Assembly (NCBI GenBank): GCA_947627125.1
Contig: CANQUY010000002.1
Span: 1-33,723, forward strand
Length of the DNA: 33,723 bases
Source of the DNA: an uncultured Clostridia bacterium
Lineage (GTDB): Bacteria; Bacillota; Clostridia; Christensenellales; Borkfalkiaceae
Direction: 5' to 3'
Below the pieces are notes generated by a model. That model was not told where the DNA came from and searched no databases. It saw nothing but the letters and a program-made list of their open reading frames with translations. This document shows, piece by piece, positions 1 to 5,435 of this stretch; position 1 is the stretch's first letter, and each line of letters starts with the position of its first letter. The position numbers and the translations under genes are program-made.

Positions 1-293
1 CGGGCGTAGATATCTACGGCATCGTAGGTGCCCTCCTCGTCTGAGATCGCGGCGTCGTTTTCGTCCCTCTCCTTGAGCGGAACATAGGCGGCGGGATCGA
101 ATCTCTCCCCCGGTTGCACCTCGATCAGGGCTGAGCCGTAATCCTCGGCGACGTCATTCCTCTGCTGGGGACGCAAAAAGGCGATGCAGGCCCATGTGCC
201 GACCGCTGCGACCAATGCCGCGGAAACGATCATAATGCTTGTTTTGACGGGGCCGAACCTCTTTTTCTTCTCGGATTTTACTTTTTCAGACAT
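1..293 (-). CDS. Single-pass membrane protein of unknown function (3' end beyond window)
   Basis: The frame is open from an ATG at 293 to the window edge, giving 97 residues of the N-terminus. A lysine-rich start (MSEKVKSEKKKRFG) is followed by one hydrophobic segment at about residues 18-40 and then a hydrophilic, acidic region. This fits a bitopic protein with its N-terminus in the cytoplasm and the rest outside. The start is supported by a GAGAGGA ribosome-binding site 5 nt before the ATG and by a near-consensus promoter 80 nt upstream. I do not recognise the family, and the functional domain probably lies outside the window. The gene reads away from everything else here and has its own promoter and candidate operator. 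Confidence 0.8.
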   Translation of the reverse strand, partial: MSEKVKSEKKKRFGPVKTSIMIVSAALVAAVGTWACIAFLRPQQRNDVAEDYGSALIEVQPGERFDPAAYVPLKERDENDAAISDEEGTYDAVDIYA

Positions 294-332
294 AATATCC
301 TCTCTTTCAGCTTTGTGGGAGTACCTTCGCTG

Positions 333-392
333 TATGACAAACCTACGGCCTGTCATGGAAAGTTATGACAATATCATACCACGATATGACAA
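333..392. promoter_or_regulatory. Candidate operator: TATGACA repeats over the promoter
   Basis: The heptamer TATGACA, or ATGACA with a T before it, occurs in the same orientation at 333-339, 364-370 and 385-391. An inverted TGTCAT at 351-356 forms the dyad TGTCAT-8 nt-ATGACA (351-370). The copies fall in the -35/-10 spacer, around the start point and in the leader, the usual position for a repressor site. The protein that binds is unknown. Confidence 0.45.
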
Positions 393-401
393 GTCTGTCA
401 A
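373..401 (-). promoter_or_regulatory. Sigma-A promoter of the membrane protein gene
   Basis: On the minus strand a perfect TTGACA (-35, 396-401) and TATGAT (-10, 373-378) are separated by exactly 17 nt. The predicted start point near 366 leaves a leader of about 70 nt before the ATG at 293. Confidence 0.85.
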
Positions 402-445
402 CGGTTTTGTCTGAAAAAAACAAGATTTTCTCGCGACCATATTAT

Positions 446-467
446 AAAAAAATCCCCCTTTCGGGGG
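446..467 (-). terminator. Intrinsic terminator downstream of the hexapeptide-repeat gene
   Basis: On the minus strand the stem CCCCC-GAAA-GGGGG is followed by A and a run of seven T. It lies about 400 nt after the stop of the gene at 862-1464 and before the promoter at 373-401, so it would end transcripts coming through the repeat region. Confidence 0.6.
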
Positions 468-487
468 GGGGCGGGAACGGGCTGATA

Positions 488-829
488 GCGGCGTCGTGCT
501 GAGAACGGGAGCACAACGCAGTCTACGAAAGTGGTACCGAAGCATCTCGCCGCATGACTTAAGAACTTCCGCCGCGAGATTCTTCGGGTTAGGTCCCGTC
601 CTCTCATCCTGCTCCGTTTCTCAGAATAACGCGGCTGGGCGGGGCAGGATGAGCGGGCGGGAGAAAGAACGGGAGCGTATAGCGGCGTCATGCTGAGAAC
701 GTGAGTACAACGCAGTCTACGAAAGTGGTACCGAAGCATCTCGCCGTATGCTCTACGGAATTCGCCGCGAGATTCTTCGGGTTAAGTCCGTATGACTTCG
801 TCCCTGCTCCGTTTCTCAGAATGACGCGG
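488..829. repeat. Two copies of the ~150-bp palindromic element
   Basis: This gene-free stretch (294-861) holds two full copies, at 488-634 and 682-829. Each has a left half (GTCATGCTGAGAAC ... CCGAAGCATCTCGC) and an inverted right half (GCGAGATTCTTCGG ... TTCTCAGAATGACG) around a roughly 20-nt centre. The first copy has GTCGTGCTGAG and AGAATAACG variants at its ends. Open frames across it are translations of the repeat, not genes. Confidence 0.9.
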
Positions 830-861
830 CTGGGCGGGGCAGGATGAGCGGGCGGGGGCGA

Positions 862-1464
862 TCAGCGGGAGCGGACAAACGTGAGCGGCAGGATCTTCTC
901 CCCGCGCGCAATGACGGCCCCGGGCGCGAGAACGCTGTTGCACCCGACCTCTGCAAAGTCCCCGACAAACGCGCCGACCTTCTTTCTGCCCGTCGGAATG
1001 TCCTCCCCGCGGATGACGACTTCTTTTTTGTCGAGCCGCACATTTGCGCAGATGACCCCCGCGCCGAAATGGGCGCGATGCCCCAAAATGCTGTCGCCTA
1101 CATAGTTGAAGTGCGGGACCTGTACGCCGTCGAAGAGAATGCAGTTCTTGAGCTCGGTGGAATTCCCCACGACGCAGTTTCCCCCGACGAGGACGTTCCC
1201 CCGTATGAATGCACAGTGGCGCACTTCCGCATTTGCGCAGATGATACACGGTGCATGGATCTCCGCCGTCCGAGCGATTTTAGCGGTACCATGTACGAAA
1301 ACCCCCTCGCACATTTCAACATATTCATCGCCGAGCGAGGGGGCGATCTCCATGAGAAACCGCCCGATCCCCCCGAGCGTTTCCCACGGATAGACGAATT
1401 GTTTCAAATACTCCTTTGCAAGCGTATGACTAAGATCGAAGAGTGCGGAAATTTTTTTGTCCAT
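862..1464 (-). CDS. Left-handed beta-helix (hexapeptide repeat) protein, GlmU acyltransferase-like
   Basis: This 200-residue protein has a short N-terminal helical part (about 1-50) followed by imperfect hexapeptide repeats across about 55-190, such as EIHAPCIICANAEVRHCAF and VLVGGNCVVGNSTELKNCIL. Its pattern of [IVL]GxxxxI-like steps folds as a left-handed beta helix. The stretch VPHFNYVGDSILG resembles the C-terminal half of GlmU-type nucleotidyltransferases, but no nucleotidyltransferase domain is present, so an acyltransferase or sugar-nucleotide-related role is family-level inference. There is no Shine-Dalgarno: a TACAAT hexamer ends 5 nt before the ATG, so the message may be leaderless. 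A hairpin 30 nt upstream separates it from the spore coat cluster. Confidence 0.85.
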   Translation of the reverse strand: MDKKISALFDLSHTLAKEYLKQFVYPWETLGGIGRFLMEIAPSLGDEYVEMCEGVFVHGTAKIARTAEIHAPCIICANAEVRHCAFIRGNVLVGGNCVVGNSTELKNCILFDGVQVPHFNYVGDSILGHRAHFGAGVICANVRLDKKEVVIRGEDIPTGRKKVGAFVGDFAEVGCNSVLAPGAVIARGEKILPLTFVRSR

Positions 1465-1469
1465 GGTCT

Positions 1470-1475
1470 ATTGTA
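1470..1475 (-). promoter_or_regulatory. -10-like TACAAT just before the hexapeptide-repeat gene
   Basis: TACAAT on the minus strand ends 5 nt before the ATG at 1464. No good -35 hexamer is found 16-18 nt upstream. It is listed because the gene has no Shine-Dalgarno and the same arrangement recurs in front of five other genes in this window. Confidence 0.4.
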
Positions 1476-1489
1476 TGACGGAGAAAGGA

Positions 1490-1511
1490 AAAAACGCTCA
1501 CATATGAGCGT
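1490..1511 (-). terminator. Intrinsic terminator after the 33-aa ORF
   Basis: ACGCTCA-TATG-TGAGCGT forms a 7-bp stem (1494-1511) followed on the minus strand by a run of six T. It begins 5 nt after the stop codon at 1516, which supports transcription of the small ORF there. Confidence 0.7.
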
Positions 1512-1515
1512 ATTT

Positions 1516-1617
1516 TCAGCTTTGGCCCGTGGGCACGATGTCATCGTCGTCCGACTTTGCGTCGGGGCGGATCATGCAGTAATGCGGGTTGTGTGCATAC
1601 TTCTTTTTCTTTGCCAT
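1516..1617 (-). CDS. Small 33-aa hypothetical protein, possible third gene of spore coat unit
   Basis: A 33-codon ORF starts MAKKKKYAHNPHYC and ends in a DDDD acidic patch and IVPTGQS. It begins 28 nt after the stop of the CotF-like gene, on the same strand, and is followed at once by an intrinsic terminator, as expected of the last gene of an operon. A small hairpin (CCGCA-AAC-TGCGG) precedes the ATG and only a weak GCGGA could serve as ribosome-binding site. The split lysine/aspartate composition and the single Cys are all that can be described. A spore-associated role is inferred from position only, and the ORF could be chance. Confidence 0.45.
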   Translation of the reverse strand: MAKKKKYAHNPHYCMIRPDAKSDDDDIVPTGQS

Positions 1618-1645
1618 ATCCGCAGTTTGCGGCAGAGCGGAAAAA

Positions 1646-1939
1646 TTATACGGCAGAGATCTGTTTCTGCACCTTGGAAAACTTTTCCGCATTCTGGTCG
1701 ATGAGCATCTTTGCGGCGGGCTGGACCTCGTAATACCCGCGCGAGAGCATCTGCTCAAACACCTGAAACTGCGTGTCGGCGTTCTGCGTGTAATTCTTTA
1801 AGATCTCCTTGCGGAAGGGCTTGCAGCTGCCCTCGAGAAGGGCATCGGCGTAGTAGCTCATGAGGAGCTTTTCGCAGTCGAGAATGTCCTGCAGGGCGTC
1901 TTTTTCGGAGAGTGTGGTGTCCTGTTTGCTGTTTTTCAT
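1646..1939 (-). CDS. Spore coat protein, CotF family
   Basis: This 97-residue all-helical protein matches the coat F domain: a DILDCEKLLMSYYADALLEGSC stretch is followed by a second helical half (NADTQFQVFEQMLSRGYY) ending with a KMLIDQNAEKF tail. Proteins of this family are laid down in the spore coat. The ATG at 1939 is preceded by GGGAGG, 6 nt upstream, and overlaps the stop of the preceding gene as ATGA, so translation is coupled. Longer frames reaching to 2281 run through the upstream gene in another frame and are not used. The pair (64 aa plus 97 aa) resembles clostridial coat F loci in which a short helical protein precedes the full coat F protein. Confidence 0.85.
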   Translation of the reverse strand: MKNSKQDTTLSEKDALQDILDCEKLLMSYYADALLEGSCKPFRKEILKNYTQNADTQFQVFEQMLSRGYYEVQPAAKMLIDQNAEKFSKVQKQISAV

Positions 1940-2130
1940 TGTTTGCCTCCCAAAATCGCATAGAGCGCCGAAAATCTCTGCGCATGGGCGGAAGCGATCT
2001 CTCCCATCGTCTGCGCAAGCGCCGTGTCCGTCAGCGTGTTGGCGTAGATCTTCGCCTTTTTGCACGCCATTTCTTCTCCCGTGAGAATCTGTGTCAGAAC
2101 ATCTAAGTCCTTGGCCGTGAGATTGGTCAT
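1936..2130 (-). CDS. Short CotF-like helical protein, first gene of spore coat unit
   Basis: The protein is 64 residues and almost wholly helical (MTNLTAKDLDVLTQILTGEE ... HAQRFSALYAILGGKQ). It has the ferritin-like two-helix look of coat F associated proteins, with CKKAKIYA in the first helix. The ATG at 2130 has a textbook AGGAGG 6 nt upstream. Its stop overlaps the start of the CotF-family gene by 4 nt (ATGA). The assignment as a coat-associated partner comes from this coupling and the helical pattern, not from a diagnostic motif. No confident sporulation-sigma promoter was found in the upstream 145 nt. Confidence 0.75.
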   Translation of the reverse strand: MTNLTAKDLDVLTQILTGEEMACKKAKIYANTLTDTALAQTMGEIASAHAQRFSALYAILGGKQ

Positions 2131-2203
2131 AAAAAACCTCCTTGCGCCCGTTATGGACGAAGGAGGGGGATTTTATACCGATGCGGCAGGCAAGAGCCGT
2201 CAT

Positions 2204-2241
2204 TCTTAAATTAAAAATTAAAAATTTCAAAATTAAAAATT
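2204..2241. repeat. AT-rich AATTAAAAATT low-complexity repeat
   Basis: Iterated AAATTAAAAATT steps lie between the coat unit and nth. A closely similar block occurs at 11468-11502, upstream of aspS. Both sit outside genes in otherwise GC-rich DNA. Function is unknown; it could raise promoter activity or simply be a short dispersed repeat. Confidence 0.6.
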
Positions 2242-2277
2242 GAGGTGGGGAGATTTGTAAGAATGGCGGAGAGAAAG

Positions 2278-2895
2278 TCAATTCTTGTGTTTGTAAAATT
2301 CACACCAAGAATTGAGAGTGCAGTGGGAGCAGTCGGGCTTTTGGGAGTGGCAGACCTGCCGCCCGTGAAAAATCAGCCAATGGTGGGCCTTTGACCAATT
2401 CTCCTTGGGAATGACCCGCATGAGCCCCTCTTCGACCTCGGTTGGCGTCTTTCCGACGGCGAGCCCCGTGCGGTTGGCGACGCGGAACACATGCGTATCG
2501 ACGGCGATGGCGTCCCCGCCGAAGGCCACCGAGTAGACGACGTTGGCCGTCTTTCGCCCCACGCCCGCAAGCGATTGCAGGTCCTCAAGCGTATCGGGAA
2601 CGTTTCCGCCGAACTTCTCCAAGATGTCGCGGGAGGCGGAGAGAATGTGCGCCGCCTTGTTGCGGTAGAAGCCGCAGGAGTAGATATATTTTTCGAGCTC
2701 CTCCTGCCTCAGTTCCACCATTTTTTGAGGGTTATTGTAGATTTTAAAGAGTTCTGCCGTCACTTGGTTGACCCGCTCGTCCGTGCACTGCGCCGAGAGA
2801 ATGACGGCGACGAGGAGTTCGTAAGGGGTATGAAAGTGCAGCGCTGGACGGGCGTCGGGATAGAGCCGCGCAAGCTCTGTGAGGATCTCATTCAT
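2278..2895 (-). CDS. nth: Endonuclease III (DNA glycosylase/AP lyase)
   Basis: Base-excision repair enzyme that removes oxidised pyrimidines and nicks the abasic site. With the ATG at 2895 it has 205 residues, close to the usual 210. It shows the helix-hairpin-helix LQSLAGVGRKTANVV with catalytic Lys115, the catalytic Asp133 in AVDTHVFRV, and a C-X6-C-X2-C-X5-C [4Fe-4S] ligand set at Cys182, 189, 192 and 198. An upstream in-frame ATG at 2934 would add 13 residues unlike the family. The 2895 start is preferred because it matches the family N-terminus (MNEILTELARLYP) and a promoter -10 ends 6 nt before it. No Shine-Dalgarno is present, so the message is probably leaderless. The gene is monocistronic. 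Confidence 0.95.
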   Translation of the reverse strand: MNEILTELARLYPDARPALHFHTPYELLVAVILSAQCTDERVNQVTAELFKIYNNPQKMVELRQEELEKYIYSCGFYRNKAAHILSASRDILEKFGGNVPDTLEDLQSLAGVGRKTANVVYSVAFGGDAIAVDTHVFRVANRTGLAVGKTPTEVEEGLMRVIPKENWSKAHHWLIFHGRQVCHSQKPDCSHCTLNSWCEFYKHKN

Positions 2896-2901
2896 GAGTT
2901 C

Positions 2902-2930
2902 ATTGTAACATAACCCGACATTTTTTGCAA
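2902..2930 (-). promoter_or_regulatory. Promoter of nth, placed for a leaderless transcript
   Basis: TTGCAA (-35, 2925-2930) and TACAAT (-10, 2902-2907) are 17 nt apart. The -10 ends 6 nt before the ATG at 2895, so the start point would be at or next to the A of the start codon. Confidence 0.65.
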
Positions 2931-2957
2931 GCATTTGGGGGAATGTTGTAAAACACG

Positions 2958-3152
2958 CTCATTCTGAGCAACGCGAAGAATCCCATAAAACGTGCAGCGG
3001 CCCATAGCGGCGTCATGCTGAGAACGGGAGTACAACGCAGTCTGCGGGAGCCATACCGAAGCATCTCGCCGCATGGTGTAAAGATGCCCCGCGAGATTCT
3101 TCGGGTTAAGTCCTCTGACTGCGTTCTTTCTCTCCTTCTCAGAATGACGCGG
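2958..3152. repeat. Short palindromic unit and one ~150-bp element
   Basis: A 27-bp unit (CATTCTGAG ... CGAAGAATCCC, 2958-2984) is followed by a full ~150-bp element at 3007-3152. This copy has a shortened centre (AAGATGCCCC before GCGAGATTCTTCGG). The whole gene-free region 2896-3455 consists of repeats of this superfamily. Confidence 0.85.
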
Positions 3153-3171
3153 GGCTGGATTTCTGACCCGC

Positions 3172-3265
3172 CGTTCTGATTACGTCACCCTGAGCAACGT
3201 CGAAGGGTCACCGCGTTATAATAATGTGATGGTTCGACTGCGCTCACCATGACGTAATTAGAACG
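3172..3265. repeat. ~93-bp palindromic element, copy 1
   Basis: Its terminal inverted repeats are CGTTCTGATTACGTCA and TGACGTAATTAGAACG, matching at 15 of 16 positions. Inside are two hairpin units, CACCCTGAGC...GAAGGGTCAC and GTGATGGTTCGA...CTCACCATGAC. Related copies are at 30364-30457 (opposite internal arrangement) and 33060-33154. Confidence 0.85.
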
Positions 3266-3281
3266 CCTCCGTTGGTTTCAT

Positions 3282-3424
3282 GGGATGCTTCGCTACGCTC
3301 AGCATGAGCGCACGGGCAGGACATGGACTTCGTTGAGGGGATTCTTCGCTACGCTCAGCATGAGCGCACGGGCGGGACATGGACTTCGTTAAGGGGATTC
3401 TTCGCTACGCTCAGAATGACGCGG
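3282..3424. repeat. 56-bp tandem repeat carrying short hairpin units
   Basis: Units start at 3282, 3338 and 3394 with an exact 56-bp period; the third is partial. Each opens with GGGAT(G/T)CTTCGCTACGCTCAG and continues through GCGCACGGGC(A/G)GGACATGG. In the third the hairpin arm ends AGAATGACG instead of AGCATGAGC. Confidence 0.9.
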
Positions 3425-3455
3425 GGCGGGGCGACATGACTGCGTTCACCACCCC

Positions 3456-3698
3456 CTACAAAAATAAATACGAGTCGCCGACTTTTTTCATGTAGCCCGC
3501 AAAGGAGGAATACCCCTTCCGCGAAATGACACGGCGGGCGCGGGGCAGAAAGTTCTCCTCAAACCGCGCCGAAATGCCGCATCCGACCCTCGCCTCATGC
3601 GGATTGGAGATAGTCTGCGCGGGGATCCCCTCCCCTCTCAGCGCGGAAATGCAGTCGAGCGCCTGTGCGCGGGACTTAAAAACTGCAACGATCGTCAT
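3456..3698 (-). CDS. DUF3343 protein (putative Se/S carrier-like)
   Basis: This 80-residue protein has the DUF3343 pattern: an N-terminal beta strand and helix (IVAVFKSRAQALDCISALRG), a short GIPAQTISNP segment, then the family's conserved VGCGISARF with its single Cys in the GCG turn. The family (Pfam PF11823) is called putative Se/S carrier protein-like and is found with selenium-utilisation genes and cysteine desulfurases. Start at 3698: upstream frames extend to 3887 but cross the divergent gene. The nearest ribosome-binding-like sequence is GGCAGG, 10 nt upstream. It is divergent from the cysteine-desulfurase-like gene, with 54 nt between the starts. Confidence 0.8.
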   Translation of the reverse strand: MTIVAVFKSRAQALDCISALRGEGIPAQTISNPHEARVGCGISARFEENFLPRARRVISRKGYSSFAGYMKKVGDSYLFL

Positions 3699-3752
3699 GA
3701 TTTCTGACCTGCCTTCGTATAATAAGGTATCTTTTTTTGGGGAGATATTGTC

Positions 3753-4856
3753 ATGATCTATCTCGATAACGCCGCAACGGGGGGATTCAAGCCATACGCC
3801 GTCCGCAGCGCAGTGAGCGCCGCCATGAAGGTTTGCGCCAACCCCGGACGGAGCGGCCACCGCCTCTCCCTCGCCGCGGCCGAGCATGTTCTAAATTGCA
3901 GAAACCTTCTCTCGGACGTCTTTGGCGGCTACGGGTTCGAGCGTTGCGTGTTCACGAAGAGCTGTACCGAGGCCCTCAACATTGCCATTTTGGGGGTACT
4001 TGAGGAGGGCGACCACGTCGTTGCGACGGCGCTCGAGCACAATTCCGTCCTCCGTCCCCTGCAATATTTGGCGGAAAAAGGGGTCATCACCTACGATATT
4101 GCCCCGCTCAAGGACGGCGCTTTGGAGCCCGAAACGATCGCCGCATGCGTGAAGCACAAGACGAGGCTCGTCTGCGTGACCGCGGCATCCAACGTCACGG
4201 GGACCTCCTGCGATGTAAAGCGGCTGAAAAAACTGCTCCCCGAGCACGTTCTGCTCCTCGTTGACGGGGCGCAGGGGGCGGGGCATATTCCCATCTCCAT
4301 GCGGGATATGGGGATCGACATGCTTGCGCTCGCGGGGCACAAGGGACTGCACGCCATCCAGATCGGGGCTCTGCTCTTTTCACAGCGGGTGGATCCCCGT
4401 CCGCTCCTCTTCGGGGGAACGGGCAGCGAGAGCATGAACCTTTCCCAGCCCTCCTTCTATCCCGACCGCCTCGAGAGCGGCACTCTCTCCTACCCTGCCG
4501 TCTGTTCCCTCTTCGAGGGGCTCCTCATCGTGAAGTCAACCAAAAAAACGGAAACTTATGCGCTGATAAAGGCCCTTTCGGAGGCGGTGAAGGGGCTCCC
4601 GTCCTATGAAATTTTTTCGCCGCCGAACGCCTGCGGAGTTTTCTCCTTCCGCCATAAGTCAATGCCCTCCGAGGAGGTCGCCGCCGCCCTCTCGGAGAAG
4701 TTCGACATTGCCGTGCGGGGCGGCCTGCACTGTGCGCCGCTCGCGCATGAGGCCCTCGGCACCGCTCCCGACGGGCTGGTGCGGGCGTCCTTCTCCGTCT
4801 TTCAGGGCATGCGGGAGGCAAACGCGCTCTATCATGCCCTCCACGCCCTCTCCTGA
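3753..4856 (+). CDS. Cysteine desulfurase family protein (class V aminotransferase)
   Basis: PLP enzyme of 367 residues, expected to take sulfur (or selenium) from cysteine (or selenocysteine) as an enzyme-bound persulfide. It begins MIYLDNAAT like the family. It has TEALN at 72-76, the VDGAQ cofactor Asp at 170-174, the Schiff-base Lys197 in LAGHKG, and the persulfide-forming Cys327 in RGGLHCAPLAH. The sequence resembles the subgroup exemplified by Enterococcus EF2568 (TIGR01977) rather than housekeeping IscS or SufS, and no isc or suf scaffold gene is adjacent. The start has GGGGAG 9 nt upstream. A TATAAT at 3718-3723 could be its -10, but no good -35 is visible. Its likely partner is the divergent DUF3343 protein. 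Confidence 0.9.
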   Translation: MIYLDNAATGGFKPYAVRSAVSAAMKVCANPGRSGHRLSLAAAEHVLNCRNLLSDVFGGYGFERCVFTKSCTEALNIAILGVLEEGDHVVATALEHNSVLRPLQYLAEKGVITYDIAPLKDGALEPETIAACVKHKTRLVCVTAASNVTGTSCDVKRLKKLLPEHVLLLVDGAQGAGHIPISMRDMGIDMLALAGHKGLHAIQIGALLFSQRVDPRPLLFGGTGSESMNLSQPSFYPDRLESGTLSYPAVCSLFEGLLIVKSTKKTETYALIKALSEAVKGLPSYEIFSPPNACGVFSFRHKSMPSEEVAAALSEKFDIAVRGGLHCAPLAHEALGTAPDGLVRASFSVFQGMREANALYHALHALS

Positions 4857-4859
4857 GCG

Positions 4860-5108
4860 CTATTCAATGGCCTTGAGCTTTTCCACCAACTTTTTAAGCC
4901 TCTTTCGCTGGGCGGAATTGAGCATCTGCGAAAAGCGGGCATAAAAGGCGTCGATTTGCTCGTTGGTCAGCGTGCCCGCCCTCTTTCCCGCCTCCGCCTT
5001 TGCGTAGATCTCGCGGATGATGTCATTTTCGCTCTTGCCCTGCACGGAGCCGACTGCCCTTTCCGCCTCCTTCATGAGTTCGTCGTCATAGCTTGCAAAA
5101 TCCTTCAT
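4860..5108 (-). CDS. Small helical protein of unknown function
   Basis: This 82-residue, highly charged, predicted all-helical protein starts MKDFASYDDELMKEAERA and ends with a basic-acidic helix, RKRLKKLVEKLKAIE. It has no signal peptide, Cys or recognised motif. The ATG at 5108 is chosen over a GTG at 5114 because GGGAGAGG gives normal spacing to the ATG and overlaps the GTG. It converges on the cysteine-desulfurase-like gene with a 3-nt gap. Family not recognised. Confidence 0.7.
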   Translation of the reverse strand: MKDFASYDDELMKEAERAVGSVQGKSENDIIREIYAKAEAGKRAGTLTNEQIDAFYARFSQMLNSAQRKRLKKLVEKLKAIE

Positions 5109-5171
5109 AGTCACCTCTCCCTTATCCTATGCCCCCTCACCTTTCCCTTGTGCACTGCATACAATGCCGAT

Positions 5172-5435
5172 ATGGAAACCATGCTCCTCCTCGTCTTGCT
5201 GATGATGAACTCGGATGAGAATTCCAAGGAAACGTTGCAGAGCCTTCTCCGCTTTTACCGTGAGAACAAGGACGTCATCGCCTCCCTACTGAATGCGCAA
5301 AAGGGCGGAGAAATGAGGGAAAATTCCGAAGATATCGCGCAGGATCCGCCCAAAGAGGCAGAAAAAAGCCGACCCCGCGAAGAGGTCGGCGATACGCGTA
5401 TCATCGAAGAATATTTAAAGCGTTTTTCAGTTTAA
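5172..5435 (+). CDS. Small protein with hydrophobic N-terminus, unknown function
   Basis: This 87-residue ORF starts METMLLLVLLMMNSDENSKE, too short a hydrophobic run to be a clear membrane anchor. A helical section (LQSLLRFYRENKDVIASLLN) and an acidic, proline-containing tail ending IIEEYLKRFSV follow. There is no Shine-Dalgarno: TACAAT ends exactly 6 nt before the ATG, the arrangement seen at other putative leaderless genes here. Its last 9 nt overlap the 3' end of the S41 protease gene on the other strand. Coding status is supported by protein-like composition only. Confidence 0.55.
   Translation: METMLLLVLLMMNSDENSKETLQSLLRFYRENKDVIASLLNAQKGGEMRENSEDIAQDPPKEAEKSRPREEVGDTRIIEEYLKRFSV

Noticed and set aside
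351..370. TnrA/GlnR-type site
   Set aside because: The dyad TGTCA...TGACA has 10 nt between half sites, not 7, and other copies of the motif are direct repeats.
5158..5165. CATACAAT as a sigma-E sporulation promoter
   Set aside because: It matches the -10 but lacks any sigma-E -35 at the right distance and lies too near the ATG for a leader; it fits the leaderless -10 pattern better.
4956..5171. N-terminal extension of the 87-aa ORF back to 4956
   Set aside because: The upstream part is antisense to the small gene at 4860-5108; the ATG at 5172 has its own -10-like element.
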